A DNA stretch of 64,000 bases from Enterovibrio calviensis DSM 14347 (GCF_000621165.1 NZ_JHZA01000007.1:372001-436000); one strand, 5' to 3'. Positions 17,140-26,741 are shown, numbered from the stretch's first letter. Notes: generated by a model from the letters alone, not told the origin. A program made the numbers and translations.

Positions 17140-18291
17140 TTAGAACATGCTGCCCGTAACCACATATGCCAACATACCAGCGAGTAGCCAGAATACACTG
17201 AGATTGAACTTACGCAGTACAGCGAACCCAACCACTACTGCAATGATATCTGCAACGCCATGAACCGCAGACATCCATACTGGTTGATAGAACGCGGCAA
17301 CCAATAGACCAACGACCGCGGCATTAATGAGTACGACTGAACCAGCAAACTTGTTGTGGTTCATAACGTTTTGCCACACAGGCAATGCTGCAAATAAAAG
17401 CAATGCGCCAGGTAAAAAGATCGCGACGGTAGCAATGACACTACCCACAACAGGGTGAATACCATCCATTGACGCACCAATGTAACTCGCGATGGTGAAC
17501 ATAGGACCAGGGACTAACTGAGCCGCTGCGTAACCTTCTACAAGCGCATCACCAGAGACAGCATCACCGATCAATGGTTGTAGCAATGGAAGCACTACAT
17601 GCCCTCCACCAAATACGAAGCTACCCGCTTGATAAAAATGATTGAACATACTGATCAATGGTGCACTGGTCAGTGTCGGCAACACCAGCAAGGCTACAAA
17701 TGCACCGAATAGAACAAAAGTCTGCGTCAGGCTTTGGTCTTTACTGACACTTGTTTCTTGAGATTGTGGCTTGCGAATAAAGATCCAACCTAGCACGCCT
17801 GCAATCACAATAGGCATCAACTGCGCCAGCAAGCCTGCTTGCCAAAGAATCCAACCCGCAGAACCCGCACAGACGGCAAGTGTCGCTGCATTGGTAATGA
17901 ATTTCTTGGCCATAGTCCAAATGGCGTCTGCCACAACCACGACGGCAAGAAGCTTGGCGGCAGTGATCAAAATCGTTAACCAAGTGGCATCACCCAGTTT
18001 TGCGCTGTATATCGCAGCGAGCGTCAATAGAAGGAAAGAGGGAAATGTAAAACCGATAAACGCTGCAATCGCGCCCAAATACCCCGCTCTGTGGTAACCA
18101 ATAAACATACCCAATTGGCTGCTCGCGGGTCCTGGGAGAAACTGACAGAGGCTTAAAGCCATGGTGAACTTCTCTTCCTCAATCCATTTACGCTTATCAA
18201 CAAACTCGCGCTGAAAGTAACCGATATGCGCGACAGGCCCCCCAAAACTCATACAGCCTAGAACCAGAAAACGAATGAAAACTTCAAGCAT
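17140..18291 (-). CDS. chrA: chromate transporter ChrA
   Basis: A 383-residue CHR-family membrane protein with two homologous halves. Half one shows SFGGPVAHIGYFQREFV (about 15-31) and QFLPGPASSQLGMFIGY (about 50-66). Half two shows FGGGHVVLPLLQPLIG and AAQLVPGPMFTIASYIG. These paired motifs identify the two-domain CHR superfamily, which exports chromate and may move sulfate-like oxyanions. About ten helices are predicted by eye. It diverges from a LysR-family regulator across 659 bp, so that regulator may control it. Confidence 0.9.
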   Translation of the reverse strand: MLEVFIRFLVLGCMSFGGPVAHIGYFQREFVDKRKWIEEEKFTMALSLCQFLPGPASSQLGMFIGYHRAGYLGAIAAFIGFTFPSFLLLTLAAIYSAKLGDATWLTILITAAKLLAVVVVADAIWTMAKKFITNAATLAVCAGSAGWILWQAGLLAQLMPIVIAGVLGWIFIRKPQSQETSVSKDQSLTQTFVLFGAFVALLVLPTLTSAPLISMFNHFYQAGSFVFGGGHVVLPLLQPLIGDAVSGDALVEGYAAAQLVPGPMFTIASYIGASMDGIHPVVGSVIATVAIFLPGALLLFAALPVWQNVMNHNKFAGSVVLINAAVVGLLVAAFYQPVWMSAVHGVADIIAVVVGFAVLRKFNLSVFWLLAGMLAYVVTGSMF

Positions 18292-18950
18292 TGCAATTAC
18301 ACCTCAATTATTTTGCTCAATTCTACCGAATTAACCCCCATTGATAGAAACAATTCATATCAATCCAAACTATTAACTAAATCGATATGCAAGTAATAGC
18401 CGTTATCAATCTTCCTCTTTTATGTTACCAAGATCGTTAAGATCCGTCACTTTGTTACATATGTATGTGAGCACACACTAACATCGACATTCATTGTTTC
18501 CCACACAAAACAAATCGATTTATATTCATTTTATTCAGTTAGTTAAGTCAATATTTGAAATTGAATTTTGACTGGAATGATAACGTAATTTACTTTCAAA
18601 ACACGATCTTGTAACAGTATTGAGGTCCTCTCCTATCGCTGTGATGATCACTTATTGAGTTTTCGTAGAACGAGGTACGCTAACCGAGAAACCCCCTATT
18701 GGTGCGACGAGCATGAAACAGTGAATCCCGAAAAGTACAAAGTTTGACGTCTTACTGAAGTCAGAAAACAAGACTTCACCACTGCTAAAGCGAATGGGGA
18801 GTGTTTGAGAAAATCGGAGATGTGCCTTGGGCTTTTACAGATATAAAGTGAGAGGATAAGTTTAATCAATCTTAATTGTGACAACGTCACTCTGAGATTA
18901 AACGTTAGTTGTGTTACGCTATCCTCTTCTCATCAATGAAGAAATTATGC
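18292..18950. other. 659-bp divergent intergenic region (chrA / lysR)
   Basis: No gene seen. The part nearest chrA (18300-18580) is very AT-rich and probably holds its promoter. A 64-codon minus-strand frame (18696-18890) has no ribosome-binding site and is not accepted. Near the lysR end lies matS-like site 3 (18878-18890). Confidence 0.5.
18878..18890. other. matS-like MatP binding site 3
   Basis: GTGACAACGTCAC, an exact match to GTGACRNYGTCAC, intergenic, 61 bp before the LysR start. Confidence 0.8.
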
Positions 18951-19859
18951 ATGTTAGATCATCTTCAACAAATGGTTGTTCTTGCTACCGTGGCACACGA
19001 ACAGCACTTCACTCGTGCAGCAGAGTTTTTGGGTATTTCGAAGTCTCAGGTGAGTAAGCAAATTCGATATCTGGAAGAAAGACTCGGCGTTCAGCTTGTT
19101 CAGCGTAATACACGATCAGTGTCTTTAACGGAAGCTGGTAAGCAATATGCAGCCTTTGGACGTCAAATTGTTGAAACCATGCAGGATGCAGAGGCAATGG
19201 TCGCGGGCTACCGCAACGAAATATCTGGCCGGTTAAAGATTGGCGTCGCACAATCGTTTGGAAATATGCAGATCACCCGTCTTCTTTCTTCATTCCAAGA
19301 GCTTTACCCTGCCCTTGAGTTAGAAATACATCTTTTCGATCATCGTCCTAATCTTGTTGAAGATGGGTTTGACTGTTGGCTAGCGATTCATGAACATCCA
19401 CCAGAAGGCATGGTGGCGAGAAAGCTCGGTGATTGTCAGTTTCAAATTGTTGCCGCCCCTTCTTATCTTGATGTGCATGGCGAGCCCACGCATCCCGCTG
19501 ACCTGCGAGAACATAACTGCATTACCTACCAAAGCGTTCAACGCACTTATGACCAATGGCCATTTCAACGAGATGGTAGCGAGCAGTCCGTAACAATAAG
19601 AGGCTCATACCGCATCAATAACGCTCCAGCCGTTTTGGAAGCGGCAAAGTCAGGCGTCGGAATTGCCTATATCGCGACGTACTTACTTGGTGATGAAATC
19701 GAAAGCGGTCAGCTGAAAGTGATCATGCCAACCTGGACACCGACAATGAAGTTACCCGTTTATGTGGTTTATCCAAGAAGGGAGTTTCTCGCGCCCAAAG
19801 TCAGACACTTCGTTGATTTTCTTTCTGAAAATATCGATATAGGCAATATCAAAAAATAG
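18951..19859 (+). CDS. LysR-family transcriptional regulator
   Basis: A 302-residue LysR-type regulator. The N-terminal winged helix-turn-helix runs about residues 4-62 (HFTRAAEFLGISKSQVSKQI, then LEERLGVQLVQRNTRSVSLT). The rest is the periplasmic-binding-like effector domain (substrate binding inferred from family only). ATG 18951 gives the usual LysTR length; in-frame alternatives at 18936 (ATG) and 18909 (TTG) would add 5 or 14 residues. It diverges from chrA, the usual arrangement of a LysR gene with its target, so chrA or another target in this region is the likely regulon. Confidence 0.88.
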   Translation: MLDHLQQMVVLATVAHEQHFTRAAEFLGISKSQVSKQIRYLEERLGVQLVQRNTRSVSLTEAGKQYAAFGRQIVETMQDAEAMVAGYRNEISGRLKIGVAQSFGNMQITRLLSSFQELYPALELEIHLFDHRPNLVEDGFDCWLAIHEHPPEGMVARKLGDCQFQIVAAPSYLDVHGEPTHPADLREHNCITYQSVQRTYDQWPFQRDGSEQSVTIRGSYRINNAPAVLEAAKSGVGIAYIATYLLGDEIESGQLKVIMPTWTPTMKLPVYVVYPRREFLAPKVRHFVDFLSENIDIGNIKK

Positions 19860-19903
19860 TTAATGGCCGTCACTAGAACGCCGACAATTTTTGAGAATAC
19901 AGC

Positions 19904-19933
19904 AAAAAGGGAGTGACACTGTCACTCCCTTTT
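19904..19933 (+). terminator. terminator of the LysR gene, containing matS-like site 4
   Basis: A long hairpin with arms AAAAGGGAGTGAC / GTCACTCCCTTTT around ACT, followed by T-rich sequence. It lies between the convergent LysR and PlsC genes, so it can serve both strands. The stem centre is the matS match at 19913-19925. Confidence 0.8.
19913..19925. other. matS-like MatP binding site 4 (inside a terminator)
   Basis: GTGACACTGTCAC matches the matS consensus exactly and forms the loop-proximal half of a terminator stem. Confidence 0.7.
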
Positions 19934-20003
19934 CTTATTTCATTTACCTGAACAGACAAGACGACTAGCAACAAGCCTAACTTTGTCTTTAAGATACCTG
20001 TCT

Positions 20004-21116
20004 TTAGATACCTGCCTTTTTATCCGTTGGCATGGCGTACATCGACCTTACAATTTGTGCAACGCCATCCGGTAGCGCCGATATCTTGCTATCAAACAAT
20101 TGGCGATCGCTATCAGTAATCGACGCATGATCTTTACCTGCGGCGATATAGTTCGACGGGAACAAGTGGTAATTTTGATAAATCTGGCGGTCGATTTCAG
20201 CAGCCAGCGCATCGGGCGTTTCAAAGTCATTTCCAATCACATCACCAAAGGCAACGTGGATACGTCGTTTTTGACCGACAATACCTTGAACGATACTTTC
20301 GATGTCTTCGAACTCACCTTTTTCGTATCCACCATCTTCTTGCTTACGGTAAAGCTCATTCGCCTTTGCCGCATCACATGGGTCATTCTCGTAAGAGATG
20401 GTAATTGGAACAATACGTAGCGAAGCAATGTAGTCAGCAAAAGCAATTTTCTGACGACGACCTTCAAAGTGGAACATTTTTAGGATGGCAGGCTCGGTTT
20501 TGTCGTTGCCGTCTTTCGCTCGCCCTTCTTTTTGAGCAATCCAAACCGATTGATTCTCATCGATTGAGTGCTTGATATACGCAGAAAGTTGTCCCAAGGC
20601 TTTCATCATTTCTCTTGGGCCTTTGGCAGAACGTTTAACAATAAAGCTCTTGTTGAGCTTCATCAGTTCTGTTGCACAAGGCTTTTTGAGTAGATTGTCT
20701 CCAATCGCGATTCTTAACGTATCAAAACCATTTACGTACAAGCACCAATTGACCATCGCAGGATCCATGGCGATGTCACGATGGTTTGAAACAAACAAGT
20801 AACTCTGGTTAGGGTCTAACTTATCCAAGCCACTTGTTGTAAACCCTTCAGATGTATTTTTGATCATAGACTGCATGTAGCTTGCAACGTTCATTTGAAC
20901 ATCGCTGACAGTTTTGACTTTATTCCATTTTGTCAGGAGGTAGTGTTTCACTAAAGGTTTGATCAACCAACCCACAACGCCTGATAGTTTGGGGAAGCGA
21001 TACTTTAGGATCGCCGAAATAAATTCTTCGTCATTAACCAAGCGCTCGATAGCACCAGGTACTTCATCATCACGATAAGGCCGAATTTCTAAAAAAGGAT
21101 CATTTGTTTGAGGCAC
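20004..21116 (-). CDS. PlsC-type acyltransferase family protein
   Basis: A 370-residue protein with 1-acylglycerol-3-phosphate acyltransferase features: NHRDIAMDP (about 111-119), and EGRAKDG (about 197-203), corresponding to the family EGxR motif. The first motif reads His followed by Asp six residues later, not five as in the classical HX4D; this spacing variant is noted. No signal peptide is seen; it probably sits at the inner-membrane face and acylates a lysophospholipid or related glycerolipid. It converges with the LysR gene and diverges from the 21338 gene. Confidence 0.72.
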   Translation of the reverse strand: MPQTNDPFLEIRPYRDDEVPGAIERLVNDEEFISAILKYRFPKLSGVVGWLIKPLVKHYLLTKWNKVKTVSDVQMNVASYMQSMIKNTSEGFTTSGLDKLDPNQSYLFVSNHRDIAMDPAMVNWCLYVNGFDTLRIAIGDNLLKKPCATELMKLNKSFIVKRSAKGPREMMKALGQLSAYIKHSIDENQSVWIAQKEGRAKDGNDKTEPAILKMFHFEGRRQKIAFADYIASLRIVPITISYENDPCDAAKANELYRKQEDGGYEKGEFEDIESIVQGIVGQKRRIHVAFGDVIGNDFETPDALAAEIDRQIYQNYHLFPSNYIAAGKDHASITDSDRQLFDSKISALPDGVAQIVRSMYAMPTDKKAGI

Positions 21117-21337
21117 GAGACTCTACTTTCTCCGTTGAAAAACCGCGTCATTCTACGCTGATATGACTTTTCGAACATTGTTTTGGTCGCCATTCAGAAC
21201 AGGTTGGAGGTCTTACCTCCCTTACTTTTCATCAAATCGTATCAAATTGTACGTTAATCGCTCGATAAGATTCTCACCGCTTGATCTAGGTAACAAAACA
21301 AAAGACTATGTGCGCGTCAGATCAAGAGAAATATGCC

Positions 21338-22006
21338 ATGAAGCAAGCCATCGAATTTAATCACTACCACGCCAAAACCATGATCATCGGAGCACGTAAA
21401 AAGCAGCCTTTTGCAAGCTATGTGTTTGTGCATAAAGGTACGGCGTTAGTTAGGCTCGGAAAACATGAACTTCCAATTTGTGCCGACCAAGGTTTTTGGT
21501 TGCCAATGGAGTGTCTCAGTGCAATCACTGTTTTGAAAGGCTCCGAAGTTTCAACCTTAAACTTCTCAGTCCGTTCGATTGCTTCTTTACCGACTCAAGC
21601 CGGTTTTGTTGAATCATCGTCTTTAATAAAAGGCATTGTGGAACAGTTAGTCGAATACCAAAAGCGTAATGAAGAACAGTGGGATAGTCCTCACGGAAGA
21701 CTGCTTCGCTGCGCAAGAGACTTCTTGTCGACCTCGATGCCTTCAGATTGTAATACCGATGTATTCCGCCATTTATTGTCGTCACTAGATGCCTTGAACA
21801 AAGGTCATGCTTTGTCAGACACTCAACGCGACGAATTAAAGCGAGCACTTGGAATTTCTGACGACGATATCGCGATTCAGTTGCGCGTTCGCGAATGGGT
21901 TCGCCTTCATAAGTCAGGGCGCACATTTGCTAAAATTGCTGCCGATGTGGGTTTGTTAGAATCTGAAGTTAGCCAATTGCTCGAACACATTGCAGGTATT
22001 AGTTAG
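21338..22006 (+). CDS. AraC-like regulator with degenerate C-terminal HTH
   Basis: A 222-residue protein with an N-terminal cupin-like segment (about 20-65, IIGARKKQPFASYVFVHKGT then LGKHELPICADQGFWLPM), as in AraC-family regulators, and a C-terminal segment (about 150-215) with SGRTFAKIAADVGLLESEVS, which resembles a helix-turn-helix but is shorter than the usual two AraC helices. ATG 21338 is chosen because a GAGA-type site lies about nine bases upstream; the ATG at 21308 has no such site. A member of an AraC-like group is likely. Targets unknown. Confidence 0.6.
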   Translation: MKQAIEFNHYHAKTMIIGARKKQPFASYVFVHKGTALVRLGKHELPICADQGFWLPMECLSAITVLKGSEVSTLNFSVRSIASLPTQAGFVESSSLIKGIVEQLVEYQKRNEEQWDSPHGRLLRCARDFLSTSMPSDCNTDVFRHLLSSLDALNKGHALSDTQRDELKRALGISDDDIAIQLRVREWVRLHKSGRTFAKIAADVGLLESEVSQLLEHIAGIS

Positions 22007-22058
22007 GGCAGGCGCCCTAACCGTTTCATTCAAATCGTTAGATAGTTCGATAACGTAA

Positions 22059-22547
22059 TTATTGAATGGGAACCTGCATTTGTAGCAAAATCTCGGTGTT
22101 GGTGTCTTCATGCCAGCGCATATCAAACCGATACCGAGCATCACTGATATTTGAATCCGTACTAAAACTGAAATTCAAACCATGATTCAGAATCCAATCT
22201 TCAGTTGAACTGTCTTTTAGTGACAATCCTTGGTACTCGTCTGGCTTCCAAACACCAAATCCGTAATAAGAGTTACCCGTCGTGGTCGTTAAATACTTCG
22301 GCGCATCTAAGCCGTATTTCCAGCCATCCCAAATCGAAGGTAGCACAGTATCTTCAATCGACCATTCAATAACACTGGCTTCGTAGGATTGGGAAAAGTT
22401 AATTTGGTAAGCCCCTCCATCTTGAAGAGAAGAAGGTGATCGTAAGTTCAAGCGCGTTTCATCAATGGCAGCATGAGAAAGTGACGCTGTCACTAATGTT
22501 ACAAAAGATACGCCAATTATTTTAATTTTTATAGTCAAAGGGAACAT
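22059..22547 (-). CDS. exported hypothetical protein, 162 aa
   Basis: A signal peptide (KIKIIGVSFVTLVTASLSHA, cleavage after about residue 26) is followed by a beta-rich region with repeated W, Y and G (NSYYGFGVWKPDEYQG, WILNHGLNFSFSTDS), ending LLQMQVPIQ. It is therefore probably periplasmic or outer-membrane associated. I do not recognise the family. Convergent with the AraC-like gene. The matS-like site 5 overlaps its signal-peptide codons. Confidence 0.55.
   Translation of the reverse strand: MFPLTIKIKIIGVSFVTLVTASLSHAAIDETRLNLRSPSSLQDGGAYQINFSQSYEASVIEWSIEDTVLPSIWDGWKYGLDAPKYLTTTTGNSYYGFGVWKPDEYQGLSLKDSSTEDWILNHGLNFSFSTDSNISDARYRFDMRWHEDTNTEILLQMQVPIQ
22481..22493. other. matS-like MatP binding site 5
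   Basis: GTGACGCTGTCAC matches GTGACRNYGTCAC exactly, within the signal-peptide codons of the 22059-22547 gene. Confidence 0.7.
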
Positions 22548-22665
22548 ATTACCCTATCAAATGATGATAACGGAGGTACAAGACGCACCTCCAAATCGAA
22601 AAGATATATTGTTGTCGTTCTAGTATTTCTTTTTAAGAAATCACTTAGCTAACGCAAAGTAATGC

Positions 22666-23187
22666 TTACACAAGAAAGTCTTGATATTTAATCTTTGCGG
22701 CAACCGATGGAGTTGTCAGACTATCAATACTTGATCCATTCTCTAGTTTGTTTCGAATGTCTGTGCTTCTTACGGGAACCACTTCTGGGCAAGCAAGCAC
22801 GCTCCATCTGCGCACAATATCTACAGAACGAAAAAACTTGTTAAAGCTTAAAAAATTATCAGGCCCCAGTACAAACGTGAGTTCCGAAGTGGGATATTGG
22901 TTCTGAATATGTTCCATTAATGCCCATGTCGTCACGGCACTGCTTTGCCCTAGATTTTCCTCGTCCGTGCACAGTGACAAATTGCGACATTCAACATCGC
23001 CAATAAATCCCTCAACCCATTGGCAACGTTTAGTGAAGTCTGCCATTTTCTTACCCCAGGCATGCGAATAGCTCGGGACAAGCAGTACAAGGTCAAAATG
23101 AGAGAGGCGTTGCAATACGCTTAGATGCCCAAGGCTGGGTGGGTTAAACGCACTTCCAAAGATGGCGATTCGTTGAGGTCTATCCAT
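22666..23187 (-). CDS. nadD: nicotinate-nucleotide adenylyltransferase-like protein
   Basis: A 173-residue nucleotidyltransferase of the NadD/NMNAT class. The nucleotide-binding motif is GSAFNPPSLGHL (about 11-22, a HIGH-like SLGH), with GPDNF near the middle and RSTDIR near the C-terminus (equivalent to the ISxTxxR motif). It makes dinucleotide NAD precursors from ATP and nicotinate mononucleotide. The divergent neighbour is nadE, the next step. Start at 23187 has AGAGA five bases upstream; ATG 23199 adds four residues. It is shorter than chromosomal NadD of about 210 aa, so a paralogue is likely; the symbol is given with that caveat. Confidence 0.65.
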   Translation of the reverse strand: MDRPQRIAIFGSAFNPPSLGHLSVLQRLSHFDLVLLVPSYSHAWGKKMADFTKRCQWVEGFIGDVECRNLSLCTDEENLGQSSAVTTWALMEHIQNQYPTSELTFVLGPDNFLSFNKFFRSVDIVRRWSVLACPEVVPVRSTDIRNKLENGSSIDSLTTPSVAAKIKYQDFLV

Positions 23188-23458
23188 GTTTCTCTGCATT
23201 GTTCTTTTTTGACAAAGGTTTATCTATTGATACTTAATCGAGCCTCAAGGTTCAATCAATTTTTCATATCGGCCTTATTAAGTGAGTAATTTATCTACAG
23301 ACTCACACTATTGTCTATTCTTGCCAGCAAAAACCTCCTAAACACGCGCAATTGGGTCTAAATTTCAATCAATGGCACCATCCCTTATTGAATGTTCATG
23401 ATTTTGCTCACAAGATATTGCAGAATAGACAAAACGTGTTTACGAGGAACCCCACGAC

Positions 23459-24295
23459 ATGGAACAAGCGATCCGCGCAGAAATGCGAGTACTCCCAACA
23501 ATCGACCCTGCTTTTGAAGCACAACGCCGTATCAACTTCATAAAGAAGCGTCTTATCGATTCAAGAACGCGCTCATTGGTGCTTGGGATTAGTGGTGGTG
23601 TTGACTCTTCAACTTGTGGTCGTCTTGCGCAATTGGCGGTAGACCAGTTAAACCAAGAAACTGGCACTGAAGATTACCAATTTATCGCTGTGCGTCTTCC
23701 TTACGGCATTCAAAAGGACGAAGATGAAGCACAACTGGCATTGAGCTTTATCTCTCCTTCACAATCTGTAAGTGTGAATATAAAAGATGGTGTTGATGGT
23801 ATTCATGCCGCTACGTTAAGTGCCTTAGATGGTACCGGACTGACACCGACAGACAGCGCCAAGCTAGATTTCGTTAAAGGTAATGTCAAAGCGCGTGCTC
23901 GTATGGTCGCACAATACGAGATTGCTGGCCTTGTGGGCGGCTTAGTGTTAGGCACTGACCATTCAGCTGAGAATATTACTGGTTTCTACACCAAGTTCGG
24001 TGACGGTGCCTGTGACCTTGCACCACTGTTTGGTTTGAGTAAACGTCAGGTTCGCCAACTTGCACAACATTTAGGTGCGCCAGACGTACTGGTCGTCAAA
24101 ACACCGACAGCTGACTTGGAAGAACTTGATCCGCAAAAAGCCGATGAAGATGCGTTGGAGCTAACTTATGATGAGATTGACGATTTCTTGGAAGGCAAAG
24201 ATGTGGCTCAACGCGTGACAGAACGATTGGTACATATTTATACCGTGACTCAACATAAGCGTCAGCCAATCCCTACCATCTACGATGACGAGTAA
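23459..24295 (+). CDS. nadE: ammonia-dependent NAD synthetase NadE
   Basis: A 278-residue N-type ATP pyrophosphatase. The P-loop-like SGGVDSS lies at residues 45-51 ([10 protein letters not shown]). TDHSAEN and [20 protein letters not shown] follow, typical of the short ammonia-dependent NadE class without a glutaminase domain. It converts deamido-NAD, ATP and ammonia to NAD. It diverges from the nadD-like gene, so two NAD-synthesis steps share this 271-bp promoter region. A strong terminator follows about 40 bp after the stop. Confidence 0.94.
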   Translation: MEQAIRAEMRVLPTIDPAFEAQRRINFIKKRLIDSRTRSLVLGISGGVDSSTCGRLAQLAVDQLNQETGTEDYQFIAVRLPYGIQKDEDEAQLALSFISPSQSVSVNIKDGVDGIHAATLSALDGTGLTPTDSAKLDFVKGNVKARARMVAQYEIAGLVGGLVLGTDHSAENITGFYTKFGDGACDLAPLFGLSKRQVRQLAQHLGAPDVLVVKTPTADLEELDPQKADEDALELTYDEIDDFLEGKDVAQRVTERLVHIYTVTQHKRQPIPTIYDDE

Positions 24296-24334
24296 GCGGT
24301 CATAACGTGAAATGATTGCTTACTGATAAACAAC

Positions 24335-24363
24335 AAACGCGCCTTGATGGCGCGTTTATTTTT
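24335..24363 (+). terminator. rho-independent terminator of nadE
   Basis: Arms AAACGCGCC (24335-24343) and GGCGCGTTT (24349-24357), loop TTGAT, then ATTTTT. Confidence 0.85.
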
Positions 24364-24387
24364 GCATGCTATACATTGGTCGTTTGA

Positions 24388-24924
24388 TCAATAGCGACCA
24401 ATTTTATCGCCTACTTCAATCAGCATATCAAGCTCCCACCAAATCATTTCACATAGTCCATAACGATATGTGGCCTTCCGAAACGCTGCATGCTCTGACT
24501 GATACATGGCATATTTACCACGGTGGAAAAGTCGACACGCTTTGACGTTAGCGAGCCTATCACATGCCTTTACAATGAGGGCTAATCTTGCAGATTCTTC
24601 GGACTCATCTAGTTGAACTAATCGCTGATGAAGTTGCTGTTTTTTGGTTTTCCGATCCCCTTGCAATGGATCAGTTACATAGCTAACAGACAATGCGATT
24701 GATTCACCGAAGTCATGTACCAACTCGTCAACACTAGTTGTTGTGTCTTCAAGAACATCATGCAGTTGGGCAACGATCATCGCATTGATGCCAAATGGCT
24801 GTGCCAGTCGTTCGACATCGTCTAGGTGAACGTAATAAGGGAATTCGCCATAACGTTGTCCTTCATGGCGGGATCTTGCAAATGATTTGGCGAGCAACAA
24901 ACGGTTGTTCAAAGCGATACCCAA
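24388..24924 (-). CDS. HD-domain hydrolase (SpoT-like metal-dependent phosphohydrolase)
   Basis: A 178-residue HD-fold protein: H33, then the HD pair H55-D56 in AQLHDVLEDTTTS, then KACDRLANV as the distal Asp, the metal-binding residue set of the SpoT/Mesh1-type hydrolase domain. It could hydrolyse ppGpp-like or other phosphorylated nucleotides; no synthetase domain is present. The start is a TTG at 24924 with weak ribosome-binding support; it could begin slightly downstream. A repeat element lies just upstream (24952-24999). Confidence 0.68.
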   Translation of the reverse strand: MGIALNNRLLLAKSFARSRHEGQRYGEFPYYVHLDDVERLAQPFGINAMIVAQLHDVLEDTTTSVDELVHDFGESIALSVSYVTDPLQGDRKTKKQQLHQRLVQLDESEESARLALIVKACDRLANVKACRLFHRGKYAMYQSEHAAFRKATYRYGLCEMIWWELDMLIEVGDKIGRY

Positions 24925-24951
24925 AACGTTAATATGAACAGTAAATCACCA

Positions 24952-24999
24952 TATACCCAAACAACCTGAAGATGCTCGATTTTAGGTTGTTTGGGTATA
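24952..24999. repeat. inverted-repeat element, copy 2
   Basis: Left arm TATACCCAAACAACCT (24952-24967) and right arm AGGTTGTTTGGGTATA (24984-24999), 16-bp perfect arms, enclosing GAAGATGCTCGATTTT. It is the same family as copies at 15645, 33460 and 44135. Confidence 0.9.
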
Positions 25000-25081
25000 G
25001 AATAAATAAGTGATTCCAATATTCATAGATTATCGCTAGGAATATAAAAAAGAAAACGGCCAATTATTGGCCGCTTTCACA

Positions 25082-25234
25082 TTAATCATCTTTTTTTGAT
25101 GCTTCGCGCTCTCGGATTTCATTCGCCACTAACATAATGGCTTCTCCGCTACTCATGCCTTGCGCCATCAATGCGTGAATACGATCTGCTGCAACTTGCT
25201 GCTCTTCATGCGTCAATCTTGGCATACTGCTCAT
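25082..25234 (-). CDS. yoaH: YoaH-family (UPF0181) small protein, 50 aa
   Basis: Found by translating the minus strand: [13 protein letters not shown], then [22 protein letters not shown], ending in S-K-K-D-D. The LTHE(E)QQ...MAQGMSSG(E/Q)AI.LVA pattern matches E. coli YoaH closely. GGGG lies six bases before the ATG. Function unknown in the family. It is a single gene between the HD hydrolase and the TraF-like gene. Confidence 0.85.
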   Translation of the reverse strand: MSSMPRLTHEEQQVAADRIHALMAQGMSSGEAIMLVANEIREREASKKDD

Positions 25235-25299
25235 ACGCGACCCCAAATTCTTTCGTTAAGAAGCCGCGTATTCTACTGCCCTAGCCTTGCAATGTCACC

Positions 25300-26469
25300 T
25301 TAGAAGGTAAAAGAGAGTTGCGCAGAACCGCCGTAGCTGTTGTTGTCACTGAACTGAGCAGCGAGATCGAAGTGAACGGTGTTGAAAGGAGACAAACCTA
25401 AGCCCATCGTTAGTGTTCCGTCCAACGTATCTTCTAGGTCTTCGATGTAACCACCTCGCACTTGCGCCCAGCCCCAAGCATCAAATTCGGCGCCCAGGCG
25501 AATGAGTTGGGTGTTATCTTTAATTGCAGGTCCACTGGTTGCAGTAAAACGCTTTTGCTCGTTCAAATCGATATCAACAGCGACTGTAAAAAGATGAGTA
25601 ACAAATGCCCCACCGACCGTATACAAAGGGCCAATTTCATAGGTGTAATCTCGGGTGAAGTTCACCGTCTTAATATCTTTCTCAATCAGGTTTTTCGCGG
25701 CAAAACCTAACCGGAGAGGTCCACTTTGCCAAGCGGCACCGAGATCGATATTAAATGCACTTTCTTCTGTTTGGTTCGCATCTGAATCCCAATCGTCAGC
25801 CTCAAAGTCATTGATCGAAACTTCATAATGATAGGTGTAGTATTTCTGCGATTTAGGTGTAACACCAAGTGCGATTCGCTGACCAGCCAATTCAACGTTA
25901 CCCGCCAGTGCGAGGCCCACATCAACCACGCCAAACGCCAAAACGCGCGCTTTAGATGTCAATGTTGGTGCTTGGCCTGAACCGACATTCTCTATGGCTG
26001 TGATATCTGCATCTTCCACTTCCGGGATAATCACCGCTTCGGTGTAGCCTTTAACATAGAAGTTACCTGAAATGGTCGATGTGGGTATCGCTATCGCCCC
26101 ACCAACCCCACCACTGGCATAAGCCACTTTATTTTGCAGATTTTCAAGGGCATTGGCCGTTGCCGATATGTTATCTGGATTCTGAGGGTCGTTTGAAAAG
26201 CTATCAAATACTCCGCCAAAGTCTTCCAACGCATCGACAAATTCATCAGGATCACGATACTGAATACCAATAACGGGAAGCAATATGCCAAATGCCGCTT
26301 CAGGTTCTAAAGCCACCAATGCGGGATTATGAAAACCGGCGGTTAAATAACTGGAAGCCGCGGTGCCCGCTCCTCCCATCGCATCTATTCGTGTATCAAT
26401 ACTGTAGTTTGCTGCAAAAGATGATGCAGACACTAAAGCCAAACTCGTCGCGACTATGCTTTTCTTCAT
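25300..26469 (-). CDS. TraF-like (TraF_2) outer-membrane protein
   Basis: A 389-residue exported protein: a signal peptide MKKSIVATSLALVSASSFAA (cleavage about 20), then DTRIDAMGGAGTAASSYLTA, typical of the TraF_2/OmpP1-like beta-barrel family, and alternating beta-strands to an ATYPICAL aromatic end (AQLSFTF). The name TraF derives from plasmid transfer genes, but chromosomal members are probably outer-membrane proteins of unknown function. Start at 26469 opens the signal peptide, with AGGG close upstream. It follows vxrC after 272 bp on the same strand and may be part of the vxr regulon. Confidence 0.7.
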   Translation of the reverse strand: MKKSIVATSLALVSASSFAANYSIDTRIDAMGGAGTAASSYLTAGFHNPALVALEPEAAFGILLPVIGIQYRDPDEFVDALEDFGGVFDSFSNDPQNPDNISATANALENLQNKVAYASGGVGGAIAIPTSTISGNFYVKGYTEAVIIPEVEDADITAIENVGSGQAPTLTSKARVLAFGVVDVGLALAGNVELAGQRIALGVTPKSQKYYTYHYEVSINDFEADDWDSDANQTEESAFNIDLGAAWQSGPLRLGFAAKNLIEKDIKTVNFTRDYTYEIGPLYTVGGAFVTHLFTVAVDIDLNEQKRFTATSGPAIKDNTQLIRLGAEFDAWGWAQVRGGYIEDLEDTLDGTLTMGLGLSPFNTVHFDLAAQFSDNNSYGGSAQLSFTF

Positions 26470-26741
26470 AACCCTGAATTCCATGTCTAAATGTCGATGA
26501 AATGGAGACTCATACCCGTGCTCGCACACGCTATCTCTCTGTTTAATTACTAAAATAATGGTAGTCGACGAAATGAATCACAATGGAGACATGTGCCAAA
26601 GATGTGACACCACTCATGAGCATGAGAGTGAATGAAAGGGATTGAAGAGATTGAGGAAGTGTTATTAATCCAAGTGATCTTAATCGAAAGGGTTCAACTT
26701 GGTTGGGTATGAGGCGAAAAGCGTCATTGGGGAAGGTGCGC

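Noticed and set aside
25300-26469. Conjugative element suggested by the TraF name
   Set aside because: No other transfer gene, relaxase or integrase is present; TraF_2 proteins are common single chromosomal genes.
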